Below, in pieces: positions 42,229 through 50,144 of a stretch of DNA of 50,144 nt. Made by a program: the position numbers and the translations under genes. The notes beneath the pieces were generated by a model. The model was not told the origin of the DNA and searched no databases. It was given only the letters and a program-made list of their open reading frames with translations. Source of the stretch: Eubacterium sp. AF16-48 (GTDB lineage: Bacteria > Bacillota > Clostridia > Lachnospirales > Lachnospiraceae); the NCBI RefSeq assembly GCF_003479405.1, contig NZ_QUHB01000015.1:1-50144 (forward strand), read 5' to 3'. How positions within the stretch are numbered: position 1 is the stretch's first letter; each line of letters starts with the position of its first letter.

Positions 42229-43651
42229 GTTTGAGAACCTTGTAATTTTGTAAGAGTGTAAAACAGTGGTTCGGTGGGAATAGCGGAGCGGATTGTTTGA
42301 GAACCTTGTAATTTTGTAAGAGTGTAAAACGCATTATTTTGTTATTTCCCTTGTATTCTTGTTTGAGAACCTTGTAATTTTGTAAGAGTGTAAAACATGA
42401 CTATTCTAGTTGATAGTTTTCCAAGTGTTTGAGAACCTTGTAATTTTGTAAGAGTGTAAAACAAGCATTAGAGGAAAAGACAAGACACACAGGTTTGAGA
42501 ACCTTGTAATTTTGTAAGAGTGTAAAACAACTAAGCCAAACAACGGACTATATTTTTTGTTTGAGAACCTTGTAATTTTGTAAGAGTGTAAAACAACAAC
42601 AAATTCAAAAATGCATTTAGGCAAGTTTGAGAACCTTGTAATTTTGTAAGAGTGTAAAACCGAAATGGCGTGTATGTTTTCAATGGTAACGTTTGAGAAC
42701 CTTGTAATTTTGTAAGAGTGTAAAACACCTCGGTCGTTGCATCCTCAACGGAATTTTGTTTGAGAACCTTGTAATTTTGTAAGAGTGTAAAACTGTAAAA
42801 TTTATTTCTCGATTGATTTATTTGTTTGAGAACCTTGTAATTTTGTAAGAGTGTAAAACTCAAAGTTGTATAAATTTCTGTCGTGTCTGTTTGAGAACCT
42901 TGTAATTTTGTAAGAGTGTAAAACTGTGTGTATGGCATATCTTTAACTTCCTTAGTTTGAGAACCTTGTAATTTTGTAAGAGTGTAAAACAAAAATTGAT
43001 GCTGATTTGAACACTTTAGAAGTTTGAGAACCTTGTAATTTTGTAAGAGTGTAAAACCTTTAAATTATTGCAACCAGAAAAAGGTTGGTTTGAGAACCTT
43101 GTAATTTTGTAAGAGTGTAAAACCAGGATAATAATCCTCTTCATCATCAACAGGTTTGAGAACCTTGTAATTTTGTAAGAGTGTAAAACCAATTTGGATG
43201 CATAGGTGGTTTATTCTTGGTTTGAGAACCTTGTAATTTTGTAAGAGTGTAAAACCTAAACTTTGTTATTTTTTGTTTAGTGGACGTTTGAGAACCTTGT
43301 AATTTTGTAAGAGTGTAAAACGGAGAAAATAACGATACAAGTACCAGAATAGTTTGAGAACCTTGTAATTTTGTAAGAGTGTAAAACCAACGGATGAATC
43401 GACTTGGGAAATGTTGAGTTTGAGAACCTTGTAATTTTGTAAGAGTGTAAAACTCTCCACTGCCTCCGAGACTACCAGATTGCGTTTGAGAACCTTGTAA
43501 TTTTGTAAGAGTGTAAAACTCATAGTATATCATTAATTGGTACATCTGGGTTTGAGAACCTTGTAATTTTGTAAGAGTGTAAAACTTGCAGGAGTAAGAA
43601 TCCTTTAATGTGCGCGTTTGAGAACCTTGTGATTTTGTAAGAGTGCAAAAC
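42229..43651 (+). CRISPR. Type II-A CRISPR array, 22 repeats and 21 spacers
   Basis: Twenty-two repeats of 36 bases begin at 42229 and then at mostly 66-base steps; the last starts at 43616. The repeat begins GTTTGAGAACCTTGTAATTT and ends TGTAAGAGTGTAAAAC. Spacers are 30 bases except lengths of 31 at 42727-42757, 29 at 42860-42888 and 31 at 42991-43021. All repeats are identical except the last, which has two changes (GTGATTTTG and GTGCAAAAC), as expected at the old, trailer end. The direction agrees with the leader and with the tracrRNA anti-repeat. I found no spacer match elsewhere in the window by eye. Confidence 0.99.
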
Positions 43652-43682
43652 AATTAAAGCCGGGAATTGATGCAGGTGGTGA

Positions 43683-43776
43683 GCTTGAGAACCTTAAGTT
43701 ATCATAAAACGAATAATAAACGCTTGTTTGATGTATGAGGGTTTTAGTACCTGAAAGAATCAAGTTATTGTAAAAT
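43683..43776 (+). repeat. Hybrid CRISPR repeat and relic repeat of a second family
   Basis: After a 31-base spacer-like segment (43652-43682), 43683-43710 reads GCTTGAGAACCTT then AAGTTATCATAAAAC. The first part is the start of the active repeat; the second is the end of a different repeat seen in full at 43741-43776 (GTTTTAGTACCTGAAAGAAT then CAAGTTATTGTAAAAT). A 30-base spacer-like segment lies between them. This is a junction between two arrays. Confidence 0.8.
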
Positions 43777-44054
43777 ATTTGCAGTATCTCGTGAGGGTGA
43801 TGATGACGGAGCTATGATTGTATGCAGAGATGTTGCAACAATAGCATTGTGGTTATGCTGATAACAGTAATATATATGATGATAGGTTGGGAAAGTTAGT
43901 GCTTAAATGATGACGGAATTTATTGAACAGAACAAATAACTGAAGAGAATACTAGCCGGTATTGAGTTAGTAGTTTAATCTACCAATTTCTTTTTCTCCT
44001 TATTCTCTTGTGATTGTTTTTTCGAAAAACAATCACAAAAAGAAAGGAGGATAC
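43777..44054. other. Non-coding remnant between relic repeats, with terminator and hairpin
   Basis: No supported gene is present. The stretch contains a terminator-like stem ACTAGCC/GAGTTAGT at 43951-43976, repeated in related form near 48821, and a 14-bp perfect hairpin TTGTGATTGTTTTT with its complement (44008-44038) just ahead of a strong ribosome site. Confidence 0.6.
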
Positions 44055-44123
44055 ATGAATAGTATCACAGATTTATTTGACGATTATGTATCAAAAGAGC
44101 ATTTTAGCACTTGGAAGAATTAA
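44055..44123 (+). CDS. 22-residue ORF with strong ribosome site, probable gene stub
   Basis: AAAGGAGGATAC precedes ATG 44055, encoding MNSITDLFDDYVSKEHFSTW then KN. Its end overlaps the relic CRISPR repeat at 44101-44136. The good ribosome site and the 14-bp hairpin above it suggest that it was the true start of a mobile-element gene, perhaps the polyvalent protein downstream, cut short at this joint. Confidence 0.4.
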   Translation: MNSITDLFDDYVSKEHFSTWKN

Positions 44124-44136
44124 GTTATCGCAAAAC
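44101..44136 (+). repeat. Relic CRISPR repeat of the second family, copy 2
   Basis: ATTTTAGCACTTGGAAGAAT then TAAGTTATCGCAAAAC is 36 bases and matches the relic repeat at 43741-43776 at 28 of 36 positions. All eight differences are transitions. No further repeats follow. Confidence 0.7.
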
Positions 44137-44147
44137 AATATGCTTAG

Positions 44148-44423
44148 AGATGCATCAGAAGTAACAGAAGAAAAAATAAAGGAAAGTATTTGATTGGGGC
44201 ATCAATAAGGGTAAGTGAATCGAATAATGCATTGGAGCTTTATGAAGTGTACTGTGTAAAAGAAGGAGCGATTGATACATCATCAATCAGGTCCTTCGAT
44301 ACAAAAGTATCTTCTCCTGAAGTACCAAGTGCTCCTTCAATACTGAGTTTATTAAAAAAAGTTAGTGAAGTCAACATAGATGATAAAATTGAGAATAGAC
44401 ATCAATGCCGGAAAGATATCTGA
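44148..44423 (+). pseudogene. Fragment of a polyvalent mobile-element protein
   Basis: In the frame ending at TGA 44421-44423 the sequence reads KYLIGASIRVSESNNALELY, then the linker SSPEVPSAPSILSLLKKVSEVN. It has no convincing start codon with a ribosome site (TTG 44190 would be weak). Wording and linkers are those of very large polyvalent proteins of phages and conjugative elements, of which this is an internal piece. Its end overlaps in another phase with the peptidase-containing frame at 44380, so a deletion or frameshift joins the two. Confidence 0.6.
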
Positions 44424-46947
44424 AACGGAAGGTCATAACATAATGATATTAACTCTTTCCCATGAACTTACTCATTATGCGGAGAATTTCGTCCATAAGG
44501 AGTATGCAGACTTGCAGGAATTTGTCTTTGATGTACTTTCAAAGAATACAGGTAAGGACATTAAAGAGCTTATAGCAGAGGAAACGGAACATCAGAGAAG
44601 ACAGAACCGGGAACACGGAACGAATATTGAAGTGACAGAGAGCAGGGCCAAGAGTGAACTTGTGGCAAGAGGCTGTGAACTGGTTCTTACGGATGCGGAA
44701 ACAATCAGGGAACTGGCAGAAAGAAACCGTGGACTTTTTGGAAAAATCAAGGCGAAGATAATTGAGTTTACAGACAGTATCATCAATGCATGTAAGGAAA
44801 TATTGGGTAAGGATGGAAACATCAAAAACGACGTAATTTCTAAGGAAGCAATGCAGATGAAGGAGTATGCAGAAAAGCTAAGGACATTGTGGAATGAGGC
44901 TGTAGGTGCAGCAGGAGAGAGTAATGCTGTAAAGAGTGAGAAGAACAGTGTTTCAGGCGGTGTTCGTGAAATGATACGGTATGATTCTGATAATAATCCA
45001 TTTGTGGAAATTGACAAAGATATTTTTAAAGGAGTAACTAATAAAAAAGAACGAATAAAGTTGGTCAAGGAAGCAATAAGAGATAGTTTTTCGACTGGAA
45101 TTGAAATTGATGAAGGAAATGTCTGGTCCAGTGGAAAAACTAGAAAAGAATTTACGGATTCAAAATACAGCAATTGGCTGAAAAGAAAGCACAAGATTAT
45201 ATATACTAGAAAATTGCGTATGGCGGGTAATGCTGATGAAATAGTAAAATCTGTAAAGAAATATTCTTATGAGACGCCTTTACACCCGAGAAAAGATAAT
45301 TTAATTGGTTTTTATAGAGGGGATACAAAAATAAGGATAGGAAAATTTGACTATACCGCAGATGTGATTTTAGCATTAGATAGTAGCAACAAAATGTATT
45401 TTTACGACATAATAAATATAGAAAATACAAAAATAGAAGAGCCGACCGAACCTGGTTCTCAAATGAATGAGAATAACAAGAGACTAGTCAACTCTTCTAT
45501 TAATAGTATATCCCGAAATTCAGAAAATGACAACAATATTTTAAAGCAGGATAGAAATACAGATGTTATAAAGAAGGCTGCAAATAAACTGGGAGTGTCA
45601 GAAAGATTTTTAGAATCAAATCTTGAAGGACGAAGCAGGGAGAGTGCAGTTCAATATTTAAGGTATAACAATCAGGTTAAAAACAGCTTTATTTCAGAAA
45701 AGGAATTAGAAGTAATACCGGTACTTAAAGAGCCAACATCAAGCTATGGAATGAGTGATAACATAAAGGAATTTGTTCGTGACAACAATATTTCATACAA
45801 AACATTGTCAGAAAATTCCAGGTTAAGGGAAGAATATGCAAAACTGATAGAATATTCAAAAGATGGTTTAGGAAAGAAATTTCTTGAAAGAAGGGCACAA
45901 GATAAAGCTCAAGATTATAAAAAGGAAATTGACGAGTGGTATAACAATACAACTAAGGAACAGAGATTGAAAAGTCTTGGAAGATTTTTGATTGAAAGAA
46001 CATCTGATGTGTTAAAGTCTATAAACGTAAAAGACTATAATATATATTTTGGAAAATCAAAGATACAAAAGATATTAAATAAGCATCAGGATATGGATAT
46101 AGAATTTATAAAACAGGTACCGGAAATATTGGAAAAACCAATTATAATAATGGATTCAGTTACCAGAAGTGATAGTTTAGTAATTTTGGGAAACCTAATT
46201 TCTAAAGAAGGCGAACCCGTTATAGTTTCGTTACTGGTTGATCCTAAAAACAAATCTGGAATAATACAGGACTTTGGAATTATAACAAGTGCGTATGGTA
46301 AAAATTTGAACAATTTACAAAAATTAATAAATAATTCAAATATAAGATACATTGAGCCTGACAAAAAAAGAACCAATAAATGGTTGTCAGTACTCAGGCT
46401 CCAATTGCCATCATCTACAACCAAATATGGTTCTGTAAATAAGATAACAAATGCATATCAAAATGTCAATGACTTTGCGTTTATGGATAAAAAAGGAGCC
46501 TTAGTGGTAGCCAATGCTAAAAATAACCCTGACCAGACATCCGTAAATGCGCCCCTAAAAGACTCCTTTAATGAGAGTATATTTCAAAATAGTGAAAAAG
46601 GCAATGACATCTTAAAACAGGACAGCAACATTTTGTATTCATATGGAGGACGAAATTCTAACAATGTGGATTTGCGGGAGTTGCAAAGAACTAATGAGAT
46701 GGAAAAGGAAGGTGAGAGTTTTGAAGATATATTTAAGAAAACAGGTTGGTTCCGTGGAATTGATAACATATGGAAATATGAAATTGATGATTCTAAAATG
46801 ACGTTTAACAGAAGAGGACATTTAAGCCTGAAAGATAATCAGGACTACAGACGTTATGAAGAACTGTCAGAACAGGTTGATAAAATTTTGAATAAACAGT
46901 GGGAAGGATTAAATGCTTTATATGCGATAATGATAATTTGTCAATAA
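44380..46947 (+). pseudogene. Polyvalent protein part 1: HExxH peptidase, LPD-like and MuF-C-like domains (broken)
   Basis: The 855-residue frame has no ribosome site at its ATG 44380, so it reads as the internal part of a longer protein. Near residues 25-36, ILTLSHELTHYAENF holds a zinc-peptidase HExxH motif. At about 195-345 an LPD3-like domain runs from EIDKDIFKGVTNKKE to YFYDIINIENTKI. After linkers with ILKQD, a MuF-C-like segment covers about 540-700 (YNIYFGKSKIQKILNKH to DFAFMDKKG). The end (GRNSNNVDLRELQRTNEM and EDIFKKTGWFRGI) is LPD5-like. Such proteins are loaded or injected by phages and conjugative elements to protect or regulate in the new host. The frame breaks near 46920, where homology passes to the frame at 46899. 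Confidence 0.75.
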
Positions 46948-48344
46948 TTGTAAGCGTAAGAATTGATGGAAATGGCGTATATGAATTAAAGCAGGTAGCC
47001 TCTAATTTCATAACGGGTATGTATGGAAGAAAAGGAATAGCTGCGTTAATAGACAGAGCTGCTAAAGATAACAAAATACTATATATAAACAATAAAAAAA
47101 GCCATAACATATTCTCGTTGGCAAGGGTACAATTCCCTTACTCGCTGAATAATTATGACTTTGACACCATAATACACAAGAGCAGTTATATTGTCAATAA
47201 TAAATCGGCAGAAAGTGAAGACATTCGCTACCAGGCCAGAATAAATGCCATAACAGATGCAGAGAGCATGACACAGGATAATGGAATAGCAAGTTACACG
47301 GAAGAAAGATTGGAGGACTTGTATACAGATTATGCTGCCATGAACGAAGATTATTCACAGGCATATCTGACCAGACTGTCACCGGAAGAGTTTTTGAAAC
47401 TTACCACAGAGGATGATGATGCGTATAACAGAATAATAAGTGAGTCAACCAATCTGGATAAAGAGAAGTTAAGAAATAACAGTCAGCCAATATACTTAAG
47501 AATATATGATGATGGGGAGGTTAAAGGACACGAGGGCAGACATAGAATGGCAGCCCTGATGGATGCAGGAATTACAAGTGTAAATAAATCGAAATTTAGA
47601 GATATAAACACAGTTGTTCAAAAAGCGGTTGATATTTTAACAAAATATCCGGGTGTTGAGTACAGGGGAAAAAATCCGGTAATTACAAATTTGGATACAG
47701 GAGATAAAGTTCAAGTAACTAAAAAATCATTAAAACACGGAATGCGTATGGGACATTCAGAAGCAACAATATTTGTAAGCTTAAATATAGGTGATGACAT
47801 TAAATATGGAATCAAGGTTAATGAAGCAATAGGAAATAGAAATAATGCTGACAGTTCATATGTTTTGATGGGATGTATGATGGATGAAAAAAACAATAAC
47901 TATTATTATCGCATTGTAGTAAACAGATACGATAGTAATAGAATTGGAGATTATTATATAGATGATATGTATGCTGTAAAAGCAAAAAAAGAAGAGACAT
48001 TTACGGCGGTAATGCCGACAAGGGTTACAGCTAATGCTGATGCCTCCAACATCTCTTCTAACATTAAAGTATCAGACTTTTTAAATGAAGTCAAGGAATA
48101 CTATGGCGACAGTTTATCAGAAGATGTAAATAATCATTTGGGTAGATTAAGAGAAAAAAGTGATATAGAGGGACTTTTATATCAGAACAGGGCAATAGAT
48201 ATGCTTGTTAAGAAGATGGAAAAAGACAGTGGAACTAATGTAAGCAGTGATGTATTGCATAAGAAATTAAAAAAGGCATTTGAAAATGCAAGAATCAGGC
48301 TTATGAGGATGGAATGCCAATGGAGAGAGGTTGGAATGAATTAA
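46899..48344 (+). pseudogene. Polyvalent protein part 2: MuF-C tail, ParB/DdrB-like and LPD-like domains
   Basis: From about 46925 the active frame continues with DNDNLSIIVSVRIDGNGVYE, the later half of a second MuF-C-like domain. It passes a linker (EDIRYQARINA) and a segment SPEEFLKLTTEDDDAYN to YDDGEVKGHEGRHRMAALMD, which has the GHEGRHR signature of ParB-like/DdrB-like polyvalent domains. An LPD3-like domain follows (FRDINTVVQKAV to YAVKAKKE), then a C-terminal helical part to residue 481. No start site is seen; the change of frame against part 1, together with a missing stretch between the LPD5-like and MuF-C-like halves, indicates a deletion plus frameshift. The block is probably inactive. 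Confidence 0.72.
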
Positions 48345-48605
48345 TCAAAAAGCACAGCAAGGAATTTGAAGTATTTATTTCATAAAAATCGCTCTTATAG
48401 TCCAAATTTATTTGCAGATTTTTTATAACATCTGTATTTCTATCCTTTCTATCCTGATTTAAGATGGCATTGTTTTTTCATTATTTTGAGATATACTTCT
48501 ATTAAGAGGAGAAGCAAGAGCGTTTCGGACGTCCAATCTAGGGGCTTGTACATCTAGAGCTTGCGTAACTCTTTTTTCTGTGTAACCTGACACAACTCAT
48601 ATTTT

Positions 48606-48645
48606 TTTTTAACGATCTTGTAAATTTCGTAAGGGTGTAGAAATG
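48606..48645 (+). repeat. Degenerate copy of the active CRISPR repeat
   Basis: CTTGTAAATTTCGTAAGGGT then GTAGAAA resembles the last 26 bases of the active repeat (TTGTAATTTTGTAAGAGTGT then AAAAC) with four or five substitutions and one extra base. The 5' third is replaced by a T run. It stands alone, in the same direction as the array 5 kb upstream. Confidence 0.5.
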
Positions 48646-48820
48646 ACATTGCCATTCCTTGAATGCTCTCAAGGTTCACCCCTCATAATCCTAAAAATTA
48701 ACATAATAGTATTGTTATATGCGCATCATTATCTATATTGATTTAAACAACGCCACAGACAAGGAAATCTTTTGATATAAGAAAAATATGAAAATTTATT
48801 ATTGAACATAATAGGTGAAG

Positions 48821-48852
48821 ACTACTAGCCGGCATTGGGTTAGTAGTTTTTT
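48821..48852 (+). terminator. Intrinsic terminator after the polyvalent remnant
   Basis: ACTACTAGCC pairs with GGGTTAGTAGT around GGCATT, followed by six T. A related copy sits at 43951-43976, with similar sequence also upstream of it (ATTGAACA and TGAAGA). Confidence 0.85.
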
Positions 48853-48872
48853 ATTTGAACGAAAATAGATAC

Positions 48873-48934
48873 AAGGAACAAAATTCCATCTTCACAACAA
48901 ACATCCGTTCCTTCACAAGTCCTTTTTAATGGAC
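48873..48934 (+). ncRNA. Two-hairpin element, copy 2
   Basis: AAGGAAC (48873-48879) pairs with GTTCCTT (48907-48913), and GTCC-TTTTTAAT-GGAC (48919-48934) forms a second hairpin. The 3' 28 bases (48907-48934) match 34232-34259 with one change. Confidence 0.6.
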
Positions 48935-49037
48935 TTAAAAAATGCTAATGTTTATGTAAGGTAAATTTATAATCTTCAAATTTTACTACTAATTAATCTT
49001 TATTAACTTTTACTAAATTTAAACGGAGGTGGCATTT

Positions 49038-49250
49038 ATGCATATTTTAGCTTTTATATTGATGCTTGTAGTTGGTTCAATAGTGGCGGCAAGCAATGGG
49101 GATTTTTCAGGGTTGATAGGAATAGGAAAAATTGTGGGAGGTATAATATTTGTCTTTGCACTTATGTGGCTGTTACTTCACCCGGTTTTACTGGTAATTG
49201 CAATTTTTATTTTAATTATGTTTGTTGAGGTTTGTTTAAGAAACAAATAA
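49038..49250 (+). CDS. Small two-pass membrane protein of unknown function
   Basis: ATG 49038 is placed by ACGGAGGTGG (49022-49031). The 70-residue protein is almost entirely hydrophobic: spans at residues 2-19 and about 30-65, with a short polar loop NGDFSGLIG between and a basic C-terminus (LRNK). It resembles small hydrophobic proteins of ICEs that are encoded ahead of mobile-element regulators, but I do not recognise a family. The next gene starts 50 bases downstream. Confidence 0.6.
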   Translation: MHILAFILMLVVGSIVAASNGDFSGLIGIGKIVGGIIFVFALMWLLLHPVLLVIAIFILIMFVEVCLRNK

Positions 49251-49299
49251 AGTTCATTGGCTAAATTAATATGAAACTTTATAAGATAAGGAGGCTCAC

Positions 49300-49963
49300 A
49301 TGAGTACAGATTTACTATATTACATTATGGATTACAGCGAAAATTATTACCGGGTAAATAAAGAGGAACAGTTGGTGGTGGCAGCAGGTAAAGAAGAAAC
49401 TACAGTTTTCACATTTTCTCAGGCAAATAGCAAAATATCCGTTGGGAAAAAAATCATCTTTTTATCGTATGATTCCGGTGGAAGGGGAAAATGAATCGTT
49501 AGATTATGAGAAAACTGAGGTTCAGTACAGTGGAAATGAGGAAACTTATGACTTTGTTCAGGAAGATATTTCACTGGCAAAAAAACTTACCAGAGACGAA
49601 GTTCATTGTAGTATAACCAAAAATCCATCTTCCTATGATTTGTCGGAAATGGATTGGGAGGAATATTTAACACATTTTGCATATGAGGCTTCAAATTTAA
49701 CTGATTACAAAGATGAATTAACAAAAAAGCAGTCAGAAGTAGACCAAAAGATTTGTGATGTTTTGCATTATATTGGATTGTGTGAAACAGATGACAATGA
49801 AGCAACTGATCTTGTGGAGCTGTTAAGGGTTTGTGGTGAAAACCGTCGTGAAATAAAGGATGAATTGTTTGAAAACAGCAATATGCATAAGGCGAAAGCG
49901 AATACGAACACAACCAATGAAGTGAATGAAAATAGGAGGAACTTAACTGTATGTATGCTTTAA
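49300..49963 (+). pseudogene. Mobile-element protein (DUF6674-like) split by a frameshift at an A7 run
   Basis: From ATG 49300 (ATAAGGAGGC upstream) the frame reads MSTDLLYYIMDYSENYYRVN and goes out of phase at GGGAAAAAAATC (49444-49455). The same protein continues in the +1 frame as SSFYRMIPVEGENESLDYEK and on to DWEEYLTHFAYEASNLTDY and ICDVLHYIGL, ending at TAA 49961-49963. One A too many in the run explains the break. The joined product would be about 220 residues and is acidic. It resembles short proteins found in conjugative elements; the DUF name is from memory and not secure. Phase variation at the A run is an alternative to loss. Confidence 0.65.
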
Positions 49964-50088
49964 CGGATTACATAGATTGTGAAGCATTAGCGGACACATG
50001 TGAGGAAAATTTAGCGGAAGTTGAGGATATTATGAATGTAAAAGAGAATGATGATGGTCTGGTTGTTGCAGAAAATCAAGAAGTATAG
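49951..50088 (+). CDS. 45-residue acidic small protein
   Basis: ATG 49951 follows TAGGAGGAAC (49933-49942) and encodes MYALTDYIDCEALADTCEEN then LAEVEDIMNVKENDDGLVVAENQEV. It overlaps the end of the preceding frame by 13 bases, so the two are probably co-translated. It is acidic, with two cysteines and no membrane segment. I do not recognise it. Nothing can be said of the last 56 bases. Confidence 0.55.
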   Translation: MYALTDYIDCEALADTCEENLAEVEDIMNVKENDDGLVVAENQEV

Positions 50089-50144
50089 AAATGCTGACTT
50101 GTAAAAGTAAATTCCGTATGAAAGACTAAATTCCACCCACTGTT

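Larger units (their letters stand above)
48345..49037. other. Non-coding interval with relic CRISPR-like repeat, terminator and repeated element
   Basis: No gene is supported in these 690 bases. They include a hairpin region near 48510-48580, a CRISPR-repeat-like stretch at 48606-48645, a terminator ACTACTAGCC/GGGTTAGTAGTTTTTT (48821-48852) and the two-hairpin element at 48873-48934. Confidence 0.7.

Noticed and set aside
42265..43615. Self-targeting spacers against the window's own transposon or polyvalent genes
   Set aside because: By eye no spacer matches any part of the window; a proper search was not possible.
42406..43653. Reverse-strand frames of repeated FYTLTKLQGSQT units
   Set aside because: They are translations of the CRISPR repeats, not proteins.

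Overview
The window is a piece of a low-GC Gram-positive chromosome, best matched to a gut clostridium of the Lachnospiraceae. The support is the AT-rich coding, strong AGGAGG ribosome sites, a TPP-riboswitch thi operon, a fructose-type PTS coupled to a GH38 mannosidase, a type II-A CRISPR-Cas locus and a Tn916-family element. The assignment to family level is inference.

Region 1 (1 to about 7,600) is the integrase-proximal end of a Tn916-like conjugative transposon. It runs from the C-terminus of a TcpC/Orf13-like protein, through a cargo slot (small membrane proteins, an XRE regulator, a Spo0A-C-like protein, a BceAB-type ABC transporter with a truncated permease), to a macrolide resistance block (ermB leader peptide, erm(B), a topoisomerase fragment and an orphan nine-heptad omega operator, all of Inc18-plasmid character). 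It ends with the regulatory and recombination genes orf7 (sigma-like), a broken orf8, xis and int.

Region 2 (7,700-18,030) is chromosomal: a small secreted protein, a 1,379-residue secreted GH81 beta-1,3-glucanase, an HNH nuclease, a hipB antitoxin beside a hipA collapsed by internal deletion, adenine deaminase, and the Mg2+ transporter mgtE. A 29-codon leader ORF and a terminator-like hairpin pair precede mgtE.

Region 3 (18,036-25,948) is an alpha-mannoside utilisation locus. A PRD-type activator reads divergently from a fructose-family PTS (IIA, IIB, IIC), a GH38 alpha-mannosidase and a ROK sugar kinase. Three palindromic operators at exact 43-bp spacing lie between them. Region 4 (26,000-33,627) holds 74-bp stem-loop tandem repeats, an AraC remnant, a MATE exporter, a TPP riboswitch with thiM-thiE-thiD-cytX, an rRNA/tRNA methyltransferase and a HAD hydrolase.

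Region 5 (33,628-44,140) is accessory. Two tandem-repeat tracts and a cluster of small EF-hand-like or single-pass membrane proteins lead into a complete type II-A CRISPR-Cas system: a divergent tracrRNA, cas9, cas1, cas2, csn2, a leader ending in the ATTTGAG anchor, and 22 repeats with 21 spacers. The trailer end runs into a hybrid repeat and relics of a second CRISPR repeat family. Region 6 (44,140-50,144) is a decayed phage/ICE-type polyvalent protein (HExxH peptidase, LPD-like, MuF-C-like and ParB-like segments) broken by frameshifts. Small mobile-element-type genes follow. A two-hairpin element found at 34.2 kb recurs at 48.9 kb and brackets regions 5 and 6.

The most distinctive material is at the CRISPR locus: the back-to-back tracrRNA and cas9, and the junction between two repeat families. 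The mgtE leader/attenuator and the omega-operator fossil in the erm(B) block come next.
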